A DNA stretch of 64,000 bases, from contig OY970313.1 of assembly GCA_963716445.1 (NCBI GenBank), positions 186,001 to 250,000 on the forward strand, in the 5' to 3' direction. The number at the start of each line of letters is the position of its first letter. Position 1 is the first letter of the stretch. Shown in pieces: positions 52,159 through 59,724 of the stretch. Below the pieces are notes generated by a model, which had not been told where the DNA came from, did not search any database, and saw only the letters and a program-made list of their open reading frames with translations. A program made the position numbers and the translations under genes. The stretch is from JAAYBF01 sp963716445. GTDB lineage: Bacteria > Actinomycetota > Thermoleophilia > Solirubrobacterales > Thermoleophilaceae.

Positions 52159-52340
52159 TGAGTCTTAGAGACGCCGACCTTTTCAGACTTCGGCTCGCTG
52201 ACTGGAGGGCAGGGATGGTGCGCAGTATCCAACGCCGGCCATTGCCCGCTTCGGCCGGTTCGCTCGTGTTTGGAGGGGCGCGAGCGGTGGACACGCGTAC
52301 GGGCCGGTGGCGAAGCCCCCGCTTTGCCACCGGCTTCCGG
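52159..52340 (+). ncRNA. Structured non-coding RNA candidate N2
   Basis: Homologue of N1. After a short 5' stem (GTCT-TAG-AGAC) and TGGAGGGCAGGGA come CCGGCC-N12-GGCCGG (52235-52258, loop with GCCCGC), CGCTCGTG-TTTGGAGGGG-CGCGAGCG (52261-52286) and GCCGGTGGC...GCCACCGGC (52303-52334). Compared with N1, the third stem has almost completely different bases yet still pairs, and the last stem has a C-G to T-A exchange. The TGGAGGG loop is kept. No supported ORF. Confidence 0.62.
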
Positions 52341-52417
52341 AGACGTCTCTGGGCGGTTCCCGCAAGCGCGCCGAGGGCGCGCGCCGGGCCGCTCAGGCCG
52401 GCGCCGAGGCGCGGCTG

Positions 52418-54676
52418 CTAGGAGGCGCTGAGCGCGGGCGTCGGGGCGGCCGGCCAGGGCGGCTGGTCGGCGCCGCCGGTGCGGCCGGAGGCCAGCCACA
52501 GCTCCTCGCCGACGTGCGGGGCGAAGGGCGTGAGCAGCTCGGCGAGGACCGTCAGCGCGTCGGCGACCGCGCGGGCGTCGGCCGTGGCGAGCTCGCCACG
52601 GTTCGCCCGCGTCGCCTTCGCCTCGAAGTCCTTGATGCGGTCGAACAGGCGCATCGCGTTCTTGACCGCGCGCTGCATCTCTAGCCGCTCGAGGTCCTCG
52701 GTGACCTTGGCGGCCGCGGTGTCGACCCAGCCCGCGAGGCGCTCGCGGCGCTGGACGGCGCCGTCGGGGTCGTCGCCGGAGGCAGTCGCGACGGCGTCGG
52801 CGTCCGGCCCCGGTAGGCGCTCGGCGGAGTACTCCCAGAGGTCGGCGAGGAAGCGGCTGCAGTACTGGACGGCGTTCTCGGTCCAGTTCAGCGCGCGCGA
52901 CGGGCGCGCGCCGTAGAGGACCGCGAGGCGCGTCGTGTCGGCGCCGACGCGGCCCATCATCTCGTCGGGGTCGACGACGTTGCCGAGGTGCTTGCTCATC
53001 TTGCGGCCGTCCTGGGTGACCATCTCGTGCATCACCGCGCCGGCGAACTGCTCGCCGTCGGTCAGGTGGGCGAGCGGGCCGATGTCGCGCAGCGCCTTCG
53101 CCGTGATCCGCTGGTCGAAGAAGTAGCCGCCGCCGTCGGCGCCGTGGATCAGCATCGCGCCGGGCAGCCAGCGCGCGCACTCGGGGTGGGCGAACATCTC
53201 GCGCGCGCGGTCCTGCTTCGGCACGCAGGTCGGCAGCCACATCCAGAGGTCGTCGAAGTGGCAGTCGAGCGTGTCGGTCTCGCGCCGCGCGTCGCCGCCG
53301 CAGCTCGGGCAGGCGGTCGCCATGAAGTCCTCTCGCTCCGCCAGCGGGTTGCCCTCGCCGGTCGGCTTGAGGTCGCGCGGCAGCCGCACCGGCAGGTCCT
53401 CCTTGGCCACCGGCACCACACCGCAGTCCGCGCAGCGAACCATCGGGATCGGCGCCCCCCACGAGCGCTGGCGCGAGATCGCGAAGTCGCCGGCCCGGTA
53501 CCGCACCGCCGGACGCGGTGCCGCTCCATCGCGGGCCTCGCCGGCGGCGGCAGCCGCCACGGTCCCGTTCGGCGCGGGGATCGTGGGCGCGCCGATGTCC
53601 AGGCGCCGCGCGATCGTGCCGTCGCTCTCGTCGGCGGCCGGGATGCCGAGCACGGCGGTCGGGCCGTAGCGGCCGTCGACGGCGGGTGAGACGACGATCC
53701 GCAGCTCGGCGCCGTTCGGCGCCGTCACCGTCAGCCCGGTGTCGAGCGCCGGGACGCTCTCGGCCGAGCGGTCGCCTCGCTGCCAGCCGCCCTGGCGGAT
53801 CTCCTCGAGCTCGGCGAGCGCCGCCGGGTCCGAGATCCACGCCTCGAGCTCCGGGTGGCGCGGCGAGACCATCACGAAGCGCGCCTGGCCGATCGCGTCG
53901 GGGTGCTCGGTGAAGACGGTCAGGACGCGGCCGCCGTCACGGGGCTCGGCGCCGTCGCCGCCCGCGCGCAGGTCCAGCTCGACGCCGTCGACGCGGCCGA
54001 GGATCGCGCGCTGGGCGGTCACCGCCGGCTTGTCCCACTTGTCGGCGTGCGCCTCGATGCCGCGCTCGTTCTCCTCGAGGTAGGCGCTGATCCGCAGGAA
54101 CCACTGCTCGCGCCGGATCAGCCGCGTCGGGCCGCTGCAGCGCCAGCAGCGTCCGTCCTCGACCTGCAGCGAGGCGAGCGTCGTCTGGCAGCCGTCGCAC
54201 CAGTCGACGTTGGCCTCCTCCTGGTAGAGCATCCCCGCCTCGAGCAGCGCCAGGAACAGCCACTGCGACCAGCGGTACTGCTCCTCGTCGGAGCTGACGA
54301 AGACGCGCTCCCAGTCGAACGAGAAGCCCATCCGCTCGAACTGGTCGAGCATGTACTCGTAGGAGCGCTGGACCCAGTCGCCCGGCGGCTCCTCGTTGGC
54401 GATCGCCGCCAGCTCGGCGGGCAGGCCGAAGGCGTCGAAGCCGATCGAGAAGAGGACCGCGTCGCCCTGCATGCGGCGAAAGCGCGCGTAGGCGTCGCCG
54501 ATCGTGTAGCTGCGGACGTGGCCGACGTGGATGTGACCCGATGTGAACGGGCAGACCGACTTGACGTAAGTGTCCGGGCGCCCCTCGGTCGGCGGCGGCG
54601 TGCGGTACACGTCACGCTCGCGCCACTCGCGCTGACGCCTGGCCTCGACGGCGGCGGCGTCGTAGAGCTTCTCCAT
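52418..54676 (-). CDS. Leucyl-tRNA-synthetase-like protein in the LysW cluster
   Basis: The 752 residues start at ATG 54676 (MEKLYDAAAVEARRQ). Class I signatures are present: 'TSGHIHVGHVRSYTIGDAYAR' (HIGH region, about 46) and 'DGRKMSKHLGN' (KMSKS region, about 560). A Cys cluster 'VDWCDGCQTTLASLQVEDGRCWRCSG' may bind zinc. It is shorter than ordinary LeuRS. The LeuRS editing motifs look altered: 'TTRPDT' corresponds to 'FTEHPDA', and 'YGTGAVMAVPGHD.RD' to 'YGPTAVLGIPAADESD'. It is third in an operon behind lysW. It may be a housekeeping LeuRS, but the context suggests a paralogue that activates an amino acid for the pathway (inference). Confidence 0.78.
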   Translation of the reverse strand: MEKLYDAAAVEARRQREWRERDVYRTPPPTEGRPDTYVKSVCPFTSGHIHVGHVRSYTIGDAYARFRRMQGDAVLFSIGFDAFGLPAELAAIANEEPPGDWVQRSYEYMLDQFERMGFSFDWERVFVSSDEEQYRWSQWLFLALLEAGMLYQEEANVDWCDGCQTTLASLQVEDGRCWRCSGPTRLIRREQWFLRISAYLEENERGIEAHADKWDKPAVTAQRAILGRVDGVELDLRAGGDGAEPRDGGRVLTVFTEHPDAIGQARFVMVSPRHPELEAWISDPAALAELEEIRQGGWQRGDRSAESVPALDTGLTVTAPNGAELRIVVSPAVDGRYGPTAVLGIPAADESDGTIARRLDIGAPTIPAPNGTVAAAAAGEARDGAAPRPAVRYRAGDFAISRQRSWGAPIPMVRCADCGVVPVAKEDLPVRLPRDLKPTGEGNPLAEREDFMATACPSCGGDARRETDTLDCHFDDLWMWLPTCVPKQDRAREMFAHPECARWLPGAMLIHGADGGGYFFDQRITAKALRDIGPLAHLTDGEQFAGAVMHEMVTQDGRKMSKHLGNVVDPDEMMGRVGADTTRLAVLYGARPSRALNWTENAVQYCSRFLADLWEYSAERLPGPDADAVATASGDDPDGAVQRRERLAGWVDTAAAKVTEDLERLEMQRAVKNAMRLFDRIKDFEAKATRANRGELATADARAVADALTVLAELLTPFAPHVGEELWLASGRTGGADQPPWPAAPTPALSAS

Positions 54677-54696
54677 GGCTCGTCCCCCGCCGGGGT

Positions 54697-54867
54697 TCAC
54701 TCGCCCCAGTCGCTGAGGCTCGCCTCGACCGGCTCGAGCAGCAGCGTGCCGTTCTCGTGACCACGCACCTGCAGTGTCAGTTGGCACTCACGGCAGACGA
54801 TCGTCTCGCCCGCCTCCATCTCCGGCGTGGTGAAGTCGAACTCGCACTCGGGACATGAGCCTTTCAT
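54697..54867 (-). CDS. lysW: LysW-type amino-group carrier protein
   Basis: The 56-residue acidic protein starts at ATG 54867. It has a zinc-ribbon-like 'CPECEFDF' and 'VCRECQLTLQV' (CxxC x2) and ends 'LSDWGE', matching the conserved C-terminal (E)DWGE of LysW. In known pathways the C-terminal Glu of LysW is joined to the alpha-amino group of glutamate or alpha-aminoadipate, protecting it during chain modification. It lies between the homocitrate-synthase-like gene and the LeuRS-like gene, 17-20 bp from each. It defines the cluster. Confidence 0.93.
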   Translation of the reverse strand: MKGSCPECEFDFTTPEMEAGETIVCRECQLTLQVRGHENGTLLLEPVEASLSDWGE

Positions 54868-54884
54868 CGCTACCGCCTTTCTCC

Positions 54885-56096
54885 TCAGTTCGTTACTGGA
54901 CTGACGTCGGTAGCGTCGGCGCGGCCGGCGGCGTCGGCGCGCAGGTCGCGCCCGTGGTCGCGGACCAGCTCGTCGAGCGTCTCGAGATCCCAGACGTGCT
55001 TGTCGTCGGGCGCGCCGCCCTTGATGCGATCGGTGACGGCCGAGGTGTCGACGCCGTCGAGCGTCTCCGGCGAGAGGAACGCCTCGAGCAGCGCCGGCTT
55101 GAGCCGCGAGCCGATCCGCACGCCGCGCAGGTTGCCGACCGTCTCCGGCGACAGCAGCTCGAACGCCTCCGGGTTGCGGATCTGCCCGGGGATCTCGTAC
55201 TGGTAGCTCAGCTCGGCCGTCGGGCCGGTCGTCGCGCTGCAGCGCAGGCCGGCGCGCTCCGCGGCCTCGCGCGAGAGCGCGGTCAGCGGGCGCAGGTCGA
55301 AGCGGTCGATGCCGCGCAGCACCTTCAGCACGCAGAGGACCTCGGCCAGCGGCGTGTTGCCGCCGCGCTCGCCGAGGCCGTCGATCGTGCAGGAGACCCA
55401 GGCGGCGCCGGCGTCGGCGGCCGCGAGCGCGTTCGCCACCGACAGCCCGAGCATGTTGTGCGAGTGCATCTCGACCTCGGTCCGGCCGGCGGCGCACACG
55501 AGGCGGGTGACCAGCCCGTGGACGTCGTTGGGCGCCAGCGAGGAGACGGTCTCCGCGAGCCGGAAGCGGTCGGCGCCGGCCTCCGCGCCGGCGGCGACGT
55601 ACTCCTCGAGGAACGCGGGATCGCTGCGCGCGCCGTCCTCGGCGCTGAAGGTGACGGAGAAGCCGGCGGCGACCGCGGCCTCGATGCTGCGCGCCGCGAG
55701 CGTCATGATCCGCCGCTGGCTGTCGGTCTGCAGCTTCAGCATCGCGTGCGTCGGCGACGTCGGGATCGAGAGCATCACGTTGCCGGCGCCGGTTTCGAGC
55801 GCCGCGTCGAGGTCCTCCTCGACCTGCTTGCGCGAGCGCGCGAGGATCACCGTCTTGGTGCGCTCGCGGCCGGCGATCTCGACGACCGCCTGGACCAGCG
55901 GGACCTCGCTGCGGTCGCTGCTCGACACGATCCCGGCCTCGACGATGTCGACACCCACGTCGCACAGCAGGCCCGCCAGGACGCGCGCGTCGTCGGTGTC
56001 GAAAGCGACACCCGCCATGTGCGCGGTGTCGCGCAACGTGGCATCTGAGATTTTGGGACCGGCGGTAGCCGCGACGCGGCCAGCGGCGTCATCCAT
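54885..56096 (-). CDS. Homocitrate/isopropylmalate-synthase-like (HMGL-family) enzyme
   Basis: This ~403-residue protein is read from ATG 56096, which has GGAGGG 8 bp upstream; a GTG at 56117 lacks one. The TIM-barrel signatures are 'ISDATLRDTAHMAGV' (normally DTTLRDG.Q) and metal-binding 'EVEMHSHNMLGLSVANALAA', with 'IDGLGERGGNTPLAEV'. Family members condense acetyl-CoA (or another acyl-CoA) with a 2-oxo acid. In LysW lysine biosynthesis this step makes homocitrate. The altered 'ATLRDTAHMAG' leaves the real substrates open. First gene of the leftward operon. Confidence 0.85.
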   Translation of the reverse strand: MDDAAGRVAATAGPKISDATLRDTAHMAGVAFDTDDARVLAGLLCDVGVDIVEAGIVSSSDRSEVPLVQAVVEIAGRERTKTVILARSRKQVEEDLDAALETGAGNVMLSIPTSPTHAMLKLQTDSQRRIMTLAARSIEAAVAAGFSVTFSAEDGARSDPAFLEEYVAAGAEAGADRFRLAETVSSLAPNDVHGLVTRLVCAAGRTEVEMHSHNMLGLSVANALAAADAGAAWVSCTIDGLGERGGNTPLAEVLCVLKVLRGIDRFDLRPLTALSREAAERAGLRCSATTGPTAELSYQYEIPGQIRNPEAFELLSPETVGNLRGVRIGSRLKPALLEAFLSPETLDGVDTSAVTDRIKGGAPDDKHVWDLETLDELVRDHGRDLRADAAGRADATDVSPVTN

Positions 56097-56117
56097 ATCG
56101 CTTCCCTCCAGGCGCAC

Positions 56118-56285
56118 CCGGTGCGCACGTATGGATTTCTCGGCGCTCCCTCCAGCGGCGCCGTGGCGTTGACCCTAGCATCTGCAACCGGCGGTGCCTA
56201 GTGGGAGATATCGGCTTTCCCGAGACCTCGTGCATTCGCTGGAACATCCCCAATCGGCTGACGCGATGGTGTACGTTCACCCCTG
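56118..56285. promoter_or_regulatory. Divergent promoter region of the LysW cluster
   Basis: 168 bp between the homocitrate-synthase-like and decarboxylase-like genes must hold both promoters. On the right-hand strand TTGACC near 56168 could be a -35 box; on the left-hand strand TAGGGT near 56174 a -10 box. A GGTGCGCAC-type inverted repeat occurs at 56115. None is strong. I see no T-box features despite the tRNA-synthetase gene. Confidence 0.35.
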
Positions 56286-57593
56286 ATGTTGTTGGGGACT
56301 CAGGAGGTTGGAGGGGATGGGGCCCTGTGGGTCGGAGGGTGCTCGACGCTGGACCTGGCGGAGGAGCACGGGACCCCTTGCTATCTCTTCGACGAGGCGG
56401 AGATCCGCCGGATGTGCCGTGCCTACGTCGACGGCTTCGAGAGCCGCTGGCCGCGCATCGACGTCTCCTACGCGTGCAAGGCGTTCACCGCGCCGGCGAT
56501 GATGGAGCTCGCCCTGTCGGAGGGACTCGGGCTCGAGGTCGTCTCGGTCGGCGAGATGAACATGGCGCTGCACTGCGGCTGCCCGCCTGAGGCGATCACC
56601 TACCACGGCACGTTCAAGACGGCGTCCGACCTCGAGTTCGCGGTCGAGGCCGACTGCGGCGCGATCGTGATCGACAACCTCGGCGAGATCGGCGCGATCG
56701 CCCGTACCGCCGAGCGGCTCGGGCGCGTGCAGCCGGTCATGGTGCGGATCAACCCGACGGTCACCGGCCTCGACGACCCGAAGTTCCGCACCGTCGGCGA
56801 CGAGACCAAGTTCGGCCTCTCGATCGAGCACGGCTTCGCCGACATGGCGATCGACCGCGCGCTCGCCGAGCCGGCGCTGCGCGTCGACGGCATCCACTAC
56901 CACCTCAGCTCGCAGCTCCAGGACTTCGACCCCTACCGCCAGGCGATGCGCCGCGTGCGCGAGGTGCTCGAGCGGGCCCAGGCGCGCCACGACTGGGCGC
57001 CGCGGCGGGTCGTCGCCGGCGGCGGGCGGGCGGTGCGCTATACGCCCCAGGACGCCCCGCCGCCGGTCGAGGAGTGGGTCGACGCGATCGCCGGGACGTT
57101 CGCCGAGGAGGTCGCGCCGCTGTGCGCCGAGGACGTGCGGCTCGGCATCGAGCCGGGCCGGTCGGTGGTCGCCGAGAGCGGCGTGATGCTCTACCGGATC
57201 GGGCCGATCAAGCCGGCCGGGCCGCCCGGCGACGAGAGCTTCCACTACGTGATCGTCGACGGCGGGCTGTCCGACAATCCGCGCCACCTGATGTACGGCG
57301 CCCACCACGAGGTCAAGCTCGCGCGCGACCCGTTCGGCGCGCCGGCGATGCGCGTGACGATCTGCGGGCGCCACTCCGAGCCCGACATCCTCTTCCCCGA
57401 CCGGATGCTCCCTGAGCTGCGCACCGGCGACGTGATCGCCGTCCAGACGGCCGGCGCCTACACGGTCAACATGTCGAGCAACTACATGGGCTTCCTGCGG
57501 CCGCCGGTGGTCTTCGTCAAGGACGGGGAGAGCCGGGTGGTGATGCGCCGCGAGCGCGTCGACGACCTCCTGACGACGAGCCTCGTCCCTTGA
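56286..57593 (+). CDS. PLP-dependent decarboxylase-like protein (DAP decarboxylase fold III)
   Basis: The 435 residues start at ATG 56286. PLP lysine in 'VSYACKAFTAPAMM', the 'HYHLSSQLQD' strand, a glycine loop 'VVAGGGRAV', and 'LGIEPGRSVVAESGVMLYR' identify the alanine-racemase-fold decarboxylases (LysA/NspC/BtrK group). The region that normally supplies the catalytic Cys ('GPLCESGD') reads 'CGRHSEPD', with His in the aligned Cys position. BtrK of butirosin biosynthesis, a known member, decarboxylates an amino acid attached to a carrier protein; a similar role on LysW is attractive here (inference). Its stop overlaps the next start (TTGA). Confidence 0.85.
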   Translation: MLLGTQEVGGDGALWVGGCSTLDLAEEHGTPCYLFDEAEIRRMCRAYVDGFESRWPRIDVSYACKAFTAPAMMELALSEGLGLEVVSVGEMNMALHCGCPPEAITYHGTFKTASDLEFAVEADCGAIVIDNLGEIGAIARTAERLGRVQPVMVRINPTVTGLDDPKFRTVGDETKFGLSIEHGFADMAIDRALAEPALRVDGIHYHLSSQLQDFDPYRQAMRRVREVLERAQARHDWAPRRVVAGGGRAVRYTPQDAPPPVEEWVDAIAGTFAEEVAPLCAEDVRLGIEPGRSVVAESGVMLYRIGPIKPAGPPGDESFHYVIVDGGLSDNPRHLMYGAHHEVKLARDPFGAPAMRVTICGRHSEPDILFPDRMLPELRTGDVIAVQTAGAYTVNMSSNYMGFLRPPVVFVKDGESRVVMRRERVDDLLTTSLVP

Positions 57594-58489
57594 GCCTGCA
57601 CCTGTCGCTGGTGCCGGAGGACCGTCAGGGCGACGGCCAGCCGCTCGACGTCGCCGTGGTCGCCGACCGCGTCGGTTGGGAGGAGAAGGCGATCCTCGAG
57701 GCCGTCCGGGCGCGGGGGGCGCGTGCCGGCTGGCTCAACGACGGCGAGCTGTGCTGCGGCAGCCGCGAGGACCTGACGCCCGCGGCCGCCTACCTGATCC
57801 GCAGCCGCAGCTTCGTGCGCGGGCCGCTGATCGCCGAGTCGATCGCCGGCGAGGGCGACGACCGGGTGATCAACTCGGCCGCGGTGATCGCGATGTGCTC
57901 GAACAAGGTCAGCACGCTCGCGACGCTGCGCCAGGTGGGGATCGCGACGGTGCCCTACCGGCTGGTCCTGACGCGCCACGACCTCGCGACCGCGATGGCG
58001 ATCTTCGGCTGCCCGCTGGTGCTCAAGCCGGTCTACGGCGGCCTCGGCCGGCGCGTGCTGCTGGTCACCGACGCCGCCGTCGCCGACAGCGTCTACGACT
58101 ACGTCGAGCAGTACGGCCAGGGCTTCGACCGCGCGCTGATCGCCCAGCCCTACCTCGAGGGCGCCGCCGACGTCCGAGTGCTGGCGATCGAGGGCGAGCC
58201 GGTGGCGGCGATGGAGCGGACTCCGTCGCCGTCGGAGTGGCGCGCGAACGTCGAGCTCGGCGCGGCCGCCGAGCCGATCGAGATCGACGACCGCATCAAG
58301 CGGATCACCCGCGACGTCGGCGAGCGGATCGGCGCCCGCCTGTTCGGCCTCGACCTGTTCCGCTGGGACGGCGCGCTGATCGTCGGCGAGGTCAACCACG
58401 CGCCGCTGTTCAAGGGGATCGTCGAGGCGACGGGCATCGACGTCGCCGCGCTGATCGCCGGCCACGCGCTGGGGAGCACGGTGGTGTGA
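57590..58489 (+). CDS. lysX: LysX-like (RimK-type) ATP-grasp ligase
   Basis: The 299 residues start at TTG 57590, overlapping the decarboxylase stop. ATP-grasp features: 'MCSNKVSTLATLRQVGIATVPY', 'CPLVLKPVYGGLGRRVLLV', 'LIAQPYLEGAADVRVLAI', and metal site 'LFGLDLFRWDGALIVGEVNH'. LysX/ArgX join glutamate or aminoadipate to the LysW C-terminus. The motif after NH is 'APLFKG' where LysX/ArgX usually have an acidic 'xxEFK' pattern, so substrate specificity may differ. It is next to LysY and LysZ. Confidence 0.85.
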   Translation: MSLHLSLVPEDRQGDGQPLDVAVVADRVGWEEKAILEAVRARGARAGWLNDGELCCGSREDLTPAAAYLIRSRSFVRGPLIAESIAGEGDDRVINSAAVIAMCSNKVSTLATLRQVGIATVPYRLVLTRHDLATAMAIFGCPLVLKPVYGGLGRRVLLVTDAAVADSVYDYVEQYGQGFDRALIAQPYLEGAADVRVLAIEGEPVAAMERTPSPSEWRANVELGAAAEPIEIDDRIKRITRDVGERIGARLFGLDLFRWDGALIVGEVNHAPLFKGIVEATGIDVAALIAGHALGSTVV

Positions 58490-58605
58490 GGCGCGCCGGG
58501 GTCTTGTCGGGGGCAGCGGCCGCCTGCGCGCTGATGAGCGGTCGCGTGAGGCGCGCCGGCGTCGTGTCGGGGGCGGTGGCCGCCCGCGCGCTGGGAAGCG
58601 GTCGC
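58486..58605 (+). repeat. Two tandem 60-bp repeats copying the 5' end of the lysY-like gene
   Basis: Unit 1 (58486-58545) and unit 2 (58546-58605) both start GTGAGGCGCGCCGG(G/C)GTC and end GCGGTCGC. The same start and preceding GCGGTCGC recur at the true gene start 58653 (GTGAAGCGCGCCGGCGTC). The units thus look like decayed duplications of the gene's translation start. Each retains a possible GTG start without a long frame. Confidence 0.8.
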
Positions 58606-58652
58606 CTCGGGTCGGGTCGCGGCGCCGGCGATCCGCCTGGGAGCGCGGTCGC

Positions 58653-59723
58653 GTGAAGCGCGCCGGCGTCGTCGGGGCGAGCGGGATCCTCGGCGGCGAG
58701 CTGCTGCGGATCCTCGTGGGGCATCCCGGGCTCGAGCTCGAGTACGTGAGCGCCCAGACGAAGGCGGGCCACGCGGCGACCGAGCTGAATCCCCACCTCA
58801 AGGACGCCGGCATCGGCGACTTCGAGGCGTTCGACCCGCGCGTGGCGGCGAAGCGCTGCGACGTCGTGTTCGTCGCGACGCCGCCGGAGACCGCGGGGCG
58901 CGCGGTGCCGGAGCTGCTCGACGCGGGCGCCGAGCTGGTCGTCGACCTCAGCCCCGCCTACCGCCTGCGCGATCCGGAGCGCCACGCGCAGTGGTACCCC
59001 GGCGTCGAGCGCGACCAGGCGCTCGCCGAGTCGGCCGCCTACGGCCTGCCGGAGCTCGACCGCGCCGCGATCCGCGGCGCCCGCGCGATCGCGATGCCCG
59101 GCTGCTTCGCGACGGCGATCCTGCTCGCGGCGCTGCCGCTGCGCGAGCTCGACGGGGTCGCCTACGACGCGATCGCCGTCGACGGCAAGTCGGGCTCGAC
59201 CGGGTCGGGCGCGCGGCTGCGCGAGTCGGGCGCCCACACCTGGCGGTCGAACGTCGTCGCCCCCTACGCGCCGCGCGGCCACCGCCACGTGCCCGAGGTG
59301 CTGCAGGCGATGGCCGAGCACGGCGTCGGGGCCGACGGCGCGGCGCCGCGGCTCGGCATGTCGACCTACGGCGTCGACCTCGTCCGCGGGCTGTCGGTCG
59401 GCCTCTACTCGTTCTTCGAGGGCGAGCTCGACGAGCGCGGGCTGCGCCGCGCCTACCACCGCACCTACCGCGACGAGCGCTTCGTGCGCGTGCAGGTCGG
59501 GCGCGGCTCGGTGCTGCCGCTGCCGGACCCGAAGGCGGTGATCGGCTCGAACTACTGCGACGTCGCGCCGTTCGTCGACGAGAGCGCCGGCCGCTTCGTC
59601 CTGATCGCGGCGATCGACAACATGGTCAAGGGCGGCGCCGGCCAGGCGGTCCAGGCCTGCAACGTGCGGCTCGGCCTCCCCGAGGAGCAGGGGCTGGAGG
59701 CGATCCCGGTGTTCCCGGTCTGA
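58653..59723 (+). CDS. lysY: LysY/ArgC-like semialdehyde dehydrogenase acting on carrier-bound substrate
   Basis: The 356 residues start at GTG 58653. Dinucleotide motif 'GVVGASGILGGELLRIL', catalytic Cys in 'AMPGCFATAILLA', and the end 'IDNMVKGGAGQAVQACNVRLGL' mark N-acetyl-gamma-glutamyl-phosphate reductase or its LysW counterpart LysY. It reduces the acyl phosphate made by the LysZ-like kinase to the semialdehyde. It is followed 1 bp later by lysZ. Confidence 0.92.
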   Translation: MKRAGVVGASGILGGELLRILVGHPGLELEYVSAQTKAGHAATELNPHLKDAGIGDFEAFDPRVAAKRCDVVFVATPPETAGRAVPELLDAGAELVVDLSPAYRLRDPERHAQWYPGVERDQALAESAAYGLPELDRAAIRGARAIAMPGCFATAILLAALPLRELDGVAYDAIAVDGKSGSTGSGARLRESGAHTWRSNVVAPYAPRGHRHVPEVLQAMAEHGVGADGAAPRLGMSTYGVDLVRGLSVGLYSFFEGELDERGLRRAYHRTYRDERFVRVQVGRGSVLPLPDPKAVIGSNYCDVAPFVDESAGRFVLIAAIDNMVKGGAGQAVQACNVRLGLPEEQGLEAIPVFPV

Positions 59724-59724
59724 C

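Noticed and set aside
53149..54263. Long overlapping frames on both strands throughout high-GC genes (for example opposite the LeuRS-like gene)
   Set aside because: They are shadow ORFs rich in Arg/Ala/Pro without recognisable domains, caused by high third-position GC.
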